Notes under the pieces: model-generated
Database searches by the model: none
Seen by the model: only the letters and a program-made list of their open reading frames with translations
Told to the model about the DNA's origin: nothing
Part shown: positions 28,650 to 35,870 of the stretch, piece by piece
Layout: every line of letters begins with the position of its first letter
Numbering within the stretch: the stretch's first letter is position 1
DNA from: an uncultured Lachnospiraceae bacterium
GTDB lineage: Bacteria; Bacillota; Clostridia; Lachnospirales; Lachnospiraceae
Direction of reading: 5' to 3'
DNA: 39,710 nt
NCBI GenBank assembly: GCA_944381615.1
Contig: CALWLT010000025.1
Coordinates: 1-39,710 of the forward strand
Program-made: the position numbers and the translations under genes

Positions 28650-28925
28650 ATAAAGCTTCCGCACAGCCGGGGAGTTAGCGGTGCCCTGTACCTGCAATCC
28701 GCTATAGCAGGGGTGATGCTTCGCCGAGGGCGTTTTTACTGCAGGGCTGCCCCCTGTAAGTGGCGTTGAAGTCCGGGTCTTGCGCAACAGAAATCCGTGA
28801 ACCGTGTCAGGGCAGGAATGCAGCAGCACTAAGCGGAAGCTTCTGTGTGCCGCAAGGGCGCCTGGGCCGAGCAAACTGCCGGGGTAACGTCTGTGGCATA
28901 CGTTCGAAGCGAAGCGTGCGGATTT
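28650..28925 (+). ncRNA. ffs: Signal recognition particle RNA, long (Gram-positive) form
   Basis: Conserved blocks of the large bacterial SRP RNA are present in order: the Alu-domain part GGGGAGTTAGCGGTGCCCTG (28670s) with GCAATCCGCT, then AAGTGGCGTTGAAGTCCGGG, and the S-domain apex CAGG-GCA-GGAA-TGC-AGCAGCA (28808-28828), in which GCA and TGC close the GGAA tetraloop (28815-28818) that binds Ffh. GCCTGGGCCGAGCAAACTGC near the 3' end is the returning Alu strand. The ends pair: CCGCAC near 28657 with GTGCGG near 28916. Exact mature ends are estimates. The RNA is about 275 nt, like the Bacillus scRNA, and not the short E. coli 4.5S form. Confidence 0.93.
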
Positions 28926-28967
28926 AAAATTTATTAAAAAAGAAAAGCGGTATGCGGCCGCAGGAAA

Positions 28968-29027
28968 ACGGGCCGCCGCGGGAAAAGGTCTTTTGAGAGA
29001 CCGGATCCTGCGGCGGCCCGTGTTTTT
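28968..29027 (+). terminator. Rho-independent terminator, probably bidirectional
   Basis: ACGGGCCGCCGC (28968-28979) and GCGGCGGCCCGT (29010-29021) are perfectly complementary over 12 bases, followed by GTTTTTG. A second small hairpin, GGTCT/AGACC (28987-29002), is nested in the loop. On the minus strand the same stem is followed by TTTT, so it can also end the LysR gene at 29066. Confidence 0.9.
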
Positions 29028-29065
29028 GTGCGGGCGGATTGAGAAAGGGCCGGATCCCGGTAAGC

Positions 29066-30064
29066 TCAGGAGCCGGAAAGCTCCCCGCGAAAGCGCAGGA
29101 AGCGCTCGTAAAAAGCGGCGGCGGCGAGGGAGACGATTTTTTCCTGCCGGCGAACGAGACAGATGCTGGAACTGAGCCGCGGCGCGGTAATTTCCCGGCA
29201 GACAAGCTGCGGATCGCGGGTCAGGTACAGGGTGGAGCGGGGGACCAGGGCAATCCCGGCCCCTTCTCTGGCCCAGAGAATCGCGGTCCGGGCGTCGTCC
29301 GTCACGCAGCCGATGCGGGGCTGGACGGCGATCTCGTCGAAATAGTTGAGGATCAGCGGTTCCCAGCGGCGGTAGAGGATCAGAGGCGAGGCCGCGAACT
29401 GCGCGAGAGAAAGTCCCGGCAGCGCGCCGCCAGAGACGGAAGACGTTTCTGTGTCCGCGGGCGCGCCGCCGGAGACGGAAGGCGTTTCTGTGTCCACGGG
29501 CGCGCCGTCTGTGCCGGACCCTCCGGTTCGGTCTGCGGCTTCCAGATACGGAGGTCTGGCGGCGGCGATAAACGGGTCGGGCGGGAGCGCGATGCAGTCG
29601 AGCGCCCGGCGGGAAAAGGGCGTGCGCACGATGGCCAGATCGATCTGATTCATGTGCAGGAGCTCCAGCAGGTGGAAGGTGTTGGATTCGGAGACCTCCA
29701 GGGTAACCTGGGGGGATTCTTTCTGAAACGGCGCGAGGAAGCGGCTGGTAATGAATTCGGCGGCGGAGGAAATGATCCCCAGCTTGATGGTGCCGGCAAT
29801 TTCCTGATCCAGGCTGACAATTTCTGATTTCGCGAGCTCGCTGAGATCGAGGATGGCAAGCGCCCGTTCATAGAAGGCTTTGCCGGGCAGAGTCAGCCGG
29901 ATATGGCGGGAGCCGCGCTCAAAGAGCGTTACGCCCAGTTCTTCCTCCAGCAGCTTCATCTGATGGCTGAGCGGTGGCTGGGAGAGATGCAGCCTGCGGG
30001 CGGCCAGGGAAATAGTTCCTTCGTTGACGACGGTAATAAAGTAGCGAAGCTGCCGGAGTTCCAT
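29066..30064 (-). CDS. LysR family transcriptional regulator with repeat insertion
   Basis: 332 residues, ATG at 30064 behind GGGAGGAAAACGCT. The N-terminal 60 residues are the LysR winged helix (MELRQLRYFITVVNEGTISL, AARRLHLSQPPLSHQMKLLE), then the linker helix and an effector-binding fold (GTIKLGIISSAAEFITSRFL, IDLAIVRTPF, GAGIALVPRSTLYL). Usual length is about 300; the excess is a Gly/Ser/Thr-rich insertion at about residues 180-218 made of a 13-residue tandem repeat (GAPVDTETPSVSG, GAPADTETSSVSG). It lies between the two halves of the effector domain, so it probably loops out. It is divergent from the chromate-transporter genes and the likely regulator of them. Confidence 0.93.
   Translation of the reverse strand: MELRQLRYFITVVNEGTISLAARRLHLSQPPLSHQMKLLEEELGVTLFERGSRHIRLTLPGKAFYERALAILDLSELAKSEIVSLDQEIAGTIKLGIISSAAEFITSRFLAPFQKESPQVTLEVSESNTFHLLELLHMNQIDLAIVRTPFSRRALDCIALPPDPFIAAARPPYLEAADRTGGSGTDGAPVDTETPSVSGGAPADTETSSVSGGALPGLSLAQFAASPLILYRRWEPLILNYFDEIAVQPRIGCVTDDARTAILWAREGAGIALVPRSTLYLTRDPQLVCREITAPRLSSSICLVRRQEKIVSLAAAAFYERFLRFRGELSGS
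29422..29506. repeat. 39-bp in-frame tandem repeat within the LysR gene
   Basis: Copies start at 29422 and 29461, with a short third piece from 29500 (GCGCGCC). The copies differ at a handful of positions; the period is 13 codons, so changes in copy number keep the frame. Confidence 0.9.
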
Positions 30065-30080
30065 AGCGTTTTCCTCCCGT

Positions 30081-30104
30081 TTTTCTGTATCATATCACAG
30101 AAAA
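30081..30104. promoter_or_regulatory. Perfect inverted repeat in the LysR/chromate intergenic region
   Basis: TTTTCTGT (30081-30088) and ACAGAAAA (30097-30104) are exact reverse complements with an 8-base spacer; CTCCC and GGGAG outside extend the symmetry with one unpaired base. It sits 17 bases upstream of the LysR start and overlaps its likely promoter region, so it is a candidate autoregulatory site. Confidence 0.6.
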
Positions 30105-30122
30105 GGGAGGTTGTCACGGAAA

Positions 30123-30157
30123 CTATATTTTTTAAATATGGATTCTATATTTTTTAA
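30123..30157. promoter_or_regulatory. 13-bp direct repeats upstream of the chromate-transporter promoter
   Basis: CTATATTTTTTAA occurs exactly at 30123-30135 and 30145-30157, 22 bases apart, so both lie on the same face of the helix. The second copy ends five bases before the -35 box, a normal activator position for a LysR protein. That use is inference. Confidence 0.6.
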
Positions 30158-30161
30158 GTAG

Positions 30162-30190
30162 TTTTCTTTTGGGTATAACTCTGCTAAGAT
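30162..30190 (+). promoter_or_regulatory. Promoter of the chromate-transporter pair
   Basis: TTTTCT (30162-30167), 17 bases, TAAGAT (30185-30190) with an extended TG. The weak -35 fits activation. The start codon is at 30239. Confidence 0.5.
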
Positions 30191-30238
30191 ACGTCTGAAA
30201 AGAAGACGGGGCGTATCGGGAAATCAGGAGGAAGAAAG

Positions 30239-30781
30239 ATGAGAGAGCTTTGGGATTTGTTTGTGGTGTTTGCCCGGATCGGCGGATTTACCTTCGGCGG
30301 CGGTTACGCCATGCTGCCGATGCTGGAAAAAGAAGTGGTAAACGGCCGCCACTGGGCGGACGAGGAGGAGCTGATGGATTACTATGCCATCGGCCAGTGT
30401 ACGCCGGGCATCATCGCCATCAATACGGCGACGTTTATCGGATATAAAATCCGGGGGATCCCGGGGGCGATCGCGGCCACGCTGGGCGTGATTGCGCCCT
30501 CGCTGGTCATCATTACGATCATCGCCGCGTTTATTACGAATTTTATGGAACTGCAGCTGGTAAAGAGCGCCTTTGCCGGCGTGCGCGCCTGCGTCTGCGT
30601 CCTGGTGTTCACGGCGGTCGTCAAGCTGACGAAAAAGGCGCTGGCGGACCGAGCGGCGATCGCGCTGTTTCTGATTGTGCTTGCGCTGTCGCTGTTTACC
30701 GGCGTTTCGCCGGTTATCCTGGTTGTGGCGGCCGGCGCGGCGGGAATATTTCTTAAGAGGAAAGAGGGGGAGAAGAAATGA
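30239..30781 (+). CDS. Chromate transporter family protein, first half
   Basis: 180 residues, ATG at 30239 behind CAGGAGGAAGAAAG. The CHR-family opening GGFTFGGGYAMLPMLEKEVV is clear, followed by MDYYAIGQCTPGIIAINTAT and GAIAATLGVIAPSLVIITII. It has about six hydrophobic spans. This is the short, half-length form of CHR protein that works together with the next gene product; in full-length ChrA both halves are fused. The real substrate in gut anaerobes is uncertain; chromate or sulfate-like anion efflux is the family guess. The stop overlaps the next start (ATGA). Confidence 0.92.
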   Translation: MRELWDLFVVFARIGGFTFGGGYAMLPMLEKEVVNGRHWADEEELMDYYAIGQCTPGIIAINTATFIGYKIRGIPGAIAATLGVIAPSLVIITIIAAFITNFMELQLVKSAFAGVRACVCVLVFTAVVKLTKKALADRAAIALFLIVLALSLFTGVSPVILVVAAGAAGIFLKRKEGEKK

Positions 30782-31362
30782 GCGTACTTCTGGAGCTGGC
30801 GGTCCGTTTTTTCCTGTGCGGGCTGTTCGCCATCGGAGGGGGGCTTGCCACCCTGCCGTTTTTGTATGACATCGCGCAGGAGACCGGCTGGTACACGGCG
30901 CAGGATGTTTCCAATATGATCGCCATTTCCGAGTCCACGCCGGGGCCGATGGGGGTCAATATGGCGACCTATGTGGGGTATCATGTGGAGGGCCTGGTAG
31001 GCGCGATTGTCACGCCGCTGGCCCTGGTTCTGCCCTCGGTCATCGTCATCGTGGCGGTTTCCCGGATCCTCGATCAGTTTAAAACGTCCCGGCTGGTACA
31101 GCACGCGCTCTACGGCCTGCGCGCCGCCTCCGCGGCCCTGATCGCGGCGGCCGGCCTGGGCGTGGCCAAGATCGCGTTCCTTCATACGGATCTTCTGGCG
31201 CAGGCGGGAAGCGCGCTGGGGGAAAATCTGCCGGCGCTGTTTAACTGGAAGTCCATCTGCCTGGCTGTTGTTGTGTATCTGGGGATCGTGAAATGGAACT
31301 TCCATCCGATTTTATATATCGTATTTTCCGCCGCGGTGGGAATCCTGTTTCAGTTTCAGTAA
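30778..31362 (+). CDS. Chromate transporter family protein, second half
   Basis: 194 residues, translationally coupled to the first half by an ATGA overlap and an internal GGGGGAGAAG ribosome site. The CHR motif here is FAIGGGLATLPFLYDIAQET, then ISESTPGPMGVNMATYVGY and GAIVTPLALVLPSVIVIVAV. The two halves share the GGG-x-A-x-LP pattern and the ending-of-helix pattern TPG, and so are a duplicated pair inserted in opposite orientation in the membrane. A terminator follows at 31399. Confidence 0.92.
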   Translation: MSVLLELAVRFFLCGLFAIGGGLATLPFLYDIAQETGWYTAQDVSNMIAISESTPGPMGVNMATYVGYHVEGLVGAIVTPLALVLPSVIVIVAVSRILDQFKTSRLVQHALYGLRAASAALIAAAGLGVAKIAFLHTDLLAQAGSALGENLPALFNWKSICLAVVVYLGIVKWNFHPILYIVFSAAVGILFQFQ

Positions 31363-31398
31363 GAGACCGGGCTTTGGCAAAAGCCTTTGCGGCCCTGA

Positions 31399-31428
31399 GC
31401 GCATCCGTGAAAGCGGGTGCGCTTTTTT
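31399..31428 (+). terminator. Rho-independent terminator after the chromate-transporter pair
   Basis: GCGCATCC (31399-31406) pairs with GGGTGCGC (31415-31422), seven Watson-Crick pairs plus one G-U, followed by six T residues. Confidence 0.85.
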
Positions 31429-31515
31429 GCGGAACGGCGGCCCCGGCAAAATGCGGGCCGGGAAGCGGCTTTTGGCAGGCGGATGAACAGGGCGGGTTGC
31501 CGGGCAGAAAAGAAA

Positions 31516-31544
31516 TGGCATAGCCTGCCGCAGCATGGTATAAT
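31516..31544 (+). promoter_or_regulatory. Promoter ahead of the GNAT pseudogene
   Basis: TATAAT (31539-31544) with extended TG, and a weak TGGCAT (31516-31521) 17 bases upstream. Apparently still intact although the gene is broken. Confidence 0.55.
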
Positions 31545-31639
31545 GCGGATAGAAGCAGGCAGCCCGCTGTATTACAGATACTGAAAAACAGAGCGGCGTC
31601 AGAAGTTTGAAAATAAAGCAGGACAGGAAAACCAGGAAT

Positions 31640-31964
31640 ATGAAAGAAATTGAAATCAGAGACAGGACTCCCCGTCTGGCCGGGCAGCTGCTTGACGTGT
31701 GGGAAAAATCGGTAAGAGAAACGCATCTGTTTTTATCCGGAGGGGAAATCGAGGAGATTAAGAAATATGTGCCGGCTGCCCTGGCGGCCGTTCCACATCT
31801 GATTATTGAGACCGATGCATATGGGATTTCGGGTTCGCGGGAGGTCGGAACTCGATGAACAGGGAAATCCCTATCCGATCTTATTTATGGAAAAAAGGGC
31901 AGACGGACGTATCGCGCGGGAGACGGAGCCGGTCTCGGAGGCGATTTCGCGCCTGTTTTTGTAA
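31640..31964 (+). pseudogene. GNAT acetyltransferase with internal deletion and frameshift
   Basis: From ATG at 31640 the frame gives a normal GNAT N-terminus (LLDVWEKSVRETHLFLSGGE, then VPAALAAVPHLIIE) and stops at 31857 after running into unrelated residues. In another frame, from 31815, comes a typical C-terminus of the same family: MHMGFRVRGRSELDEQGNPY then PILFMEK, ending at TAA 31962-31964. Complete members are about 140-150 residues; the 55-60 residues between these parts, which include the acetyl-CoA-binding motif A (R/Q-x-x-G-x-G/A), are absent. A deletion of about 170-180 bases near 31810 explains both the loss and the frame change. Not functional as an acetyltransferase. Confidence 0.8.
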
Positions 31965-31975
31965 GGAATTTATCC

Positions 31976-32004
31976 TTGCCCGGGCAGAGTAATTGTATTA
32001 TAAT
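31976..32004 (+). promoter_or_regulatory. Sigma-A-like promoter for the second phosphofructokinase operon
   Basis: TTGCCC (31976-31981), 17 bases, TATAAT (31999-32004). It begins only 12 bases after the pseudogene stop. Downstream genes to the CvpA-like one are on the same strand with short gaps, so this may drive a long transcript. Confidence 0.75.
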
Positions 32005-32105
32005 TACAAAATGGACTGCGCCGGGGTGCGAAAACGGCATGCCGCGCTGCTTTCGTATGCTGGCATTTTATGCCGTTTTACAGGAGAAAGAAGGGAGTGC
32101 CATCC

Positions 32106-33185
32106 ATGAGAAGAATCGGGATTTTGACCAGTGGGGGAGACTGCCAGAGCCTCAACGCGACGATGCGCGGAGTGGCGAAAGCTTTATATAAAATTTATGA
32201 CGATGTGGAGATCGTGGGATTTGAGGACGGCTATAAGGGACTGATGTACGCGGATTACCGCATCATGAAGCCGTCGGATTTTTCCGGGATCCTGACGACG
32301 GGCGGGACCATTCTGGGCACCTCCCGCCAGCCGTTCAAGCTGATGCGCGTTCCGGACGAGAACGGGCTGGACAAGGTGGCGGCCATGAAGCACACCTATT
32401 ATAAGCTGAAGCTGGAGTGCCTGGTCGTCCTGGGAGGGAACGGAAGCCAGAAGACGGCCAACCTCCTGCGGGAGGAAGGATTGAATATCGTCTCGCTGCC
32501 CAAGACCATCGACAATGATCTGTGGGGAAGCGATCTGACGTTTGGGTTCCACAGCGCGCTGGACGTGGCGACGAACGCCATCGACCTGATTCATACGACG
32601 GCCGCCTCGCACGGCCGCGTGTTCATCGTGGAGATCATGGGACATAAGGTCGGCTGGCTGGCGCTGTACGCCGGGATCGCCGGCGGTGCGGATATCATCC
32701 TGCTCCCGGAGATTCCCTACGATATCCGCGCGGTGGTAGACGCCATCCGCGCCCGGGTCAGAAGCGGCAAGAATTTCACGATCCTGGCCGTGGCAGAGGG
32801 GGCGATCTCGAAGGAGGACGCGGCCCTGACGAAGAAGGAATTAAAGGAGAAACGGAAGAACAGCCCCTCGTATCCGTCGGTGGCCTATGCGCTCGGCGCA
32901 CAGATCGGCGAGATGACGGGGCAGGAAATCCGGGTAACGGTTCCGGGGCATATGCAGCGCGGCGGCGAGCCGCGCCCGTACGACCGTGTTATCGCCACGC
33001 GCCTGGGCGCAGAGGCGGCCGAGCTGATTCGCCGCAAGGAGTACGGCTATATGGTAGCGCTCAATCACGGCGGGATCACGAAGGTGCCGCTGGAGGAGAT
33101 TGCCGGCAAGTTAAAGACCGTGGATCCGCAGAGCGATATCATCCGCGAGGCGCGCGCCGTCGGCATCAGCTTCGGCGACGAGTAG
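32106..33185 (+). CDS. pfkA: 6-phosphofructokinase, ATP-type donor pocket of the Gly/Lys group
   Basis: 359 residues from ATG at 32106 (MRRIGILTSGGDCQSLNATM), with GAAGGGAG upstream; the open frame before it has no ribosome site. Donor-site residues are GGNGS (110-114, with G113) and PKTIDND (132-138, with K133). Gly plus Lys is the mixed pattern of group III enzymes such as those of Streptomyces, which use ATP; the neighbouring enzyme at 25423 has Asp plus Lys and should use PPi. IMGHKVGWLALYAG is the MGR-like motif, altered to MGH. VPGHMQRGGEPRPYDR holds the sugar-binding residues. With fructokinase it completes entry of fructose into glycolysis. Confidence 0.93.
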   Translation: MRRIGILTSGGDCQSLNATMRGVAKALYKIYDDVEIVGFEDGYKGLMYADYRIMKPSDFSGILTTGGTILGTSRQPFKLMRVPDENGLDKVAAMKHTYYKLKLECLVVLGGNGSQKTANLLREEGLNIVSLPKTIDNDLWGSDLTFGFHSALDVATNAIDLIHTTAASHGRVFIVEIMGHKVGWLALYAGIAGGADIILLPEIPYDIRAVVDAIRARVRSGKNFTILAVAEGAISKEDAALTKKELKEKRKNSPSYPSVAYALGAQIGEMTGQEIRVTVPGHMQRGGEPRPYDRVIATRLGAEAAELIRRKEYGYMVALNHGGITKVPLEEIAGKLKTVDPQSDIIREARAVGISFGDE

Positions 33186-33217
33186 GCTTTTTGGCAGAGT
33201 GAGGGAGGAAAACGCGC

Positions 33218-34813
33218 ATGTCTTACATGGCCCTGTACAGGAAATGGCGGCCCGCGTCTTTTGACGAGGTAAAGGGGCAGGACGCCATTGTGAAGACGCT
33301 CCGCAATCAGATTGTGTCGGGGCGCGTGGGCCACGCCTACCTCTTCTGCGGGACGCGGGGAACGGGAAAGACGAGTATCGCCAAGATTTTTGCCCGGGCG
33401 GTCAACTGTGAACACCCGGTAAACGGGAGTCCCTGCGGGGAATGCGAGATGTGCCGCCAGATCGGAGCGGGCGTTTCGCTGAATGTGGTGGAGATCGACG
33501 CGGCGTCCAACAATGGCGTGGAGAATATCCGCGACATCCGGGAGCAGGTGCAGTATCCGCCGACAGAAGGCCGCTACCGCGTTTATATCATCGACGAGGT
33601 TCACATGCTGTCCGCCGGGGCGTTTAACGCCCTGTTAAAAACGCTGGAGGAACCGCCCTCCTATGTCATTTTCATTTTGGCGACGACGGAGGTGCACAAG
33701 ATTCCGGTTACCATCCTGTCGCGCTGCCAGCGGTACGATTTCCGCCGCATCAGCGTCGAGACCATCGCGGCCCGCCTGCGCGAACTGGCGCAGGCGGAGA
33801 AGCTTGAGGCGGACGAGAAGGCGCTGCGCTATGTGGCCCGCGCGGCGGACGGTTCCATGCGCGATGCGCTGAGCCTTCTGGACCAGTGCGCCGCGTTTCA
33901 TTTCGGTGAAAGGCTGACCTATGAGAATGTCCTCGATGTCCTGGGCGCCGTAGACAGCCAGGTATTCAGTGAGCTTTTTCGGGCTGTGGCGTCGGGCGAT
34001 ACCCGCGCCTGCATCCGGATCCTGGAGGAGATGGTCATCCAGGGACGCGATCTCGGACAGATGGTCGGCGATTTTATCTGGTATCTGAGAAATCTTCTGC
34101 TGGTTATGACGACGGACGGCGCGGAAGAGATGCTCGATATGTCGGCGGAGAATATCGCGCTTCTGCGGGAGGAAGCCGCCATGACGAAGCTGGAGATCCT
34201 GATGCGCTATATCCGCGTTTTTTCGGAGCTGTCCGGCCGGCTGCGCTATGCCGTGCAGAAACGGATCCAGGTGGAGATTGCGCTGATCCGGCTGACGAAT
34301 CCGGCGATGGAGCCGGAACTGGATTCCATTCTTCAGCGGCTGGACACGTTGGAGGAGCGAATGGAAAAGCTGCCGGAGCTGGCGGCCCGTGCGGCGGATC
34401 AGGGACGGGAACAGCCCGGCGCCCGGGAGAAGCAGGCGGACGGGCCGGCGAAGGAGGAAGCGCCCATCGTGCTTCCCCGCGCGCAGTATGAAGATCTGAT
34501 GACGATCCGCGGCGAATGGCAGAAGATTGCGCGCCTGGCAGGACATGCGATCCGCCCGGCGCTGCAGGAGACGACGGTGGAGCCGGCCGGCGAGGGCTGT
34601 CTGTGCATCGTCTGTCTGGACGTCAACCATTACGCGATCCTGAACCAGGAGAAACGGCTGGAGGAGCTTCAGCGGATTGTGGAGGAGCAGTACCACAGGA
34701 CGCTGGAATTTAAGGTCAGGCTGGAGGAATCCGGCATCCGTCCGTCGGCAACCTACGTGACGGACGATGATTTGAAGGTTATTCACGATACCGTGGTGTT
34801 CGAGGACGAATGA
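33218..34813 (+). CDS. dnaX: DNA polymerase III subunit gamma/tau
   Basis: 531 residues, ATG at 33218 behind GAGGGAGGAAAACGCGC. Sequence begins MSYMALYRKWRPASFDEVKG, the standard DnaX start. Walker A is GTRGTGKT (45-52), zinc cysteines C64, C73, C76 and C79, Walker B IIDEVHML, and the sensor-1 and SRC-type motif ILSRCQRYDFRRI. Domain III (clamp-loader collar) runs to about residue 370; the tail is shorter than tau of E. coli. No A-rich slippery site with a stop was found, so a frameshifted short form is not predicted. The downstream ybaB and recR genes are the usual partners. Confidence 0.97.
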   Translation: MSYMALYRKWRPASFDEVKGQDAIVKTLRNQIVSGRVGHAYLFCGTRGTGKTSIAKIFARAVNCEHPVNGSPCGECEMCRQIGAGVSLNVVEIDAASNNGVENIRDIREQVQYPPTEGRYRVYIIDEVHMLSAGAFNALLKTLEEPPSYVIFILATTEVHKIPVTILSRCQRYDFRRISVETIAARLRELAQAEKLEADEKALRYVARAADGSMRDALSLLDQCAAFHFGERLTYENVLDVLGAVDSQVFSELFRAVASGDTRACIRILEEMVIQGRDLGQMVGDFIWYLRNLLLVMTTDGAEEMLDMSAENIALLREEAAMTKLEILMRYIRVFSELSGRLRYAVQKRIQVEIALIRLTNPAMEPELDSILQRLDTLEERMEKLPELAARAADQGREQPGAREKQADGPAKEEAPIVLPRAQYEDLMTIRGEWQKIARLAGHAIRPALQETTVEPAGEGCLCIVCLDVNHYAILNQEKRLEELQRIVEEQYHRTLEFKVRLEESGIRPSATYVTDDDLKVIHDTVVFEDE

Positions 34814-34863
34814 CGGGATCGGATGGAATAGAGTTTATTTTTTTAAAACAGGAGGAGAAACGC

Positions 34864-35226
34864 ATGGCAAAGCGCGGCGGTTTCCCGGGCGGAATCCCCG
34901 GAAATATGAACAATCTGGTAAAGCAGGCGCAGCGGATGCAGCGCCAGATGGAGGAGAAGACGAAGGAGCTGGAGGAGAAGGAGTATACCGCTTCCTCCGG
35001 CGGCGGAGCCGTTACCGTGACGGTATCCGGCAAGAAAGAGGTTGTGGCGGTAAAACTCTCGGAGGAGGTTGTGGATCCGGACGACATCGAGATGCTGGAG
35101 GATCTGATCGTGGCGGCCGTCAACGAAGCGTTCCGCCAGGCGGAGGCCGATAGCAGCGAGGTGCTCTCGAAGCTGGCCGGAGGTCTGGGCGGTCTCGGCG
35201 GCCTGGGCGGAGGCCTTCCGTTCTAA
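34864..35226 (+). CDS. YbaB/EbfC family nucleoid-associated protein
   Basis: 120 residues from ATG at 34864 (MAKRGGFPGGIPGNMNNLVK), behind ACAGGAGGAGAAACGC; an upstream in-frame ATG at 34810 lies inside the end of dnaX and is rejected. The core, VKQAQRMQRQMEEKTKELEE and VTVSGKKEVVAVKLSEEVVD, is the YbaB dimer-forming fold that binds DNA. Gly-rich ends (GGLGGLGGLGGGLPF) are typical in this family. It lies between dnaX and recR, as in most bacteria. Confidence 0.95.
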   Translation: MAKRGGFPGGIPGNMNNLVKQAQRMQRQMEEKTKELEEKEYTASSGGGAVTVTVSGKKEVVAVKLSEEVVDPDDIEMLEDLIVAAVNEAFRQAEADSSEVLSKLAGGLGGLGGLGGGLPF

Positions 35227-35229
35227 GCC

Positions 35230-35829
35230 ATGGATTACTACAGCAGTCAGATAACCAAACTCATCGACGAGCTGTCGAAGCTTCCGGGAATCGGCAGTAA
35301 ATCGGCACAGCGCCTTGCCTTTCATATTATCAACATGCCCAAAGAGCAGGTAGAACGGCTTTCCGGCGCGATGATGGACGCCAGGCAGAACGTGCGCTAC
35401 TGCAGCGAATGCTGTACGCTTACCGATCGGGAGATCTGTCCGATCTGCAGCAGCGCCGCCCGCGATCACACCACGATTATGGTGGTGGAGAATACCCGGG
35501 ATCTGGCGGCCTATGAAAAAACGGGGAAGTATGAAGGAGTCTACCATGTGCTTCACGGGGCCATTTCGCCGATGCTGGGCATCGGCCCGGGCGATATCCG
35601 GCTGAAGGAGCTGATGACGCGCCTGCAGCGGGAAGAGGTCCGCGAAGTGATTATCGCAACAAACTCCAGCCTGGAGGGAGAAACGACGGCCATGTATATC
35701 AGCAAGCTGATCAAGCCGACGGGGATCCGCGTGACGCGGATTGCCAGCGGCGTTCCGGTCGGCGGCGATCTGGAGTATATCGACGAGGTTACGCTGCTTC
35801 GGGCGCTGGACGGGCGCACGGAGCTCTAG
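35230..35829 (+). CDS. recR: Recombination mediator RecR
   Basis: 199 residues, ATG at 35230, three bases after ybaB. It has the N-terminal helix-hairpin-helix (LSKLPGIGSKSAQRLAFHII), a zinc finger (C58, C61 or C62, C70 and C73 in YCSECCTLTDREICPIC), a Toprim domain (MVVENTRDLAAYEKTGKYEG, ATNSSLEGETTAMYISKLI) and a C-terminal Walker-B-like part (IASGVPVGGDLEYIDEVTL). Full length. It acts with RecF/RecO to load RecA at gaps. Confidence 0.98.
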   Translation: MDYYSSQITKLIDELSKLPGIGSKSAQRLAFHIINMPKEQVERLSGAMMDARQNVRYCSECCTLTDREICPICSSAARDHTTIMVVENTRDLAAYEKTGKYEGVYHVLHGAISPMLGIGPGDIRLKELMTRLQREEVREVIIATNSSLEGETTAMYISKLIKPTGIRVTRIASGVPVGGDLEYIDEVTLLRALDGRTEL

Positions 35830-35870
35830 AGCAGGCCTGCCCGCGGGCGGGAGGTTAGGAGATACGGAAA

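Noticed and set aside
33218..34813. Possible programmed frameshift in dnaX making a short gamma form
   Set aside because: No A-rich slippery heptamer with a nearby stop and stem was found; the runs present lie in the ATPase domain and lack these features.
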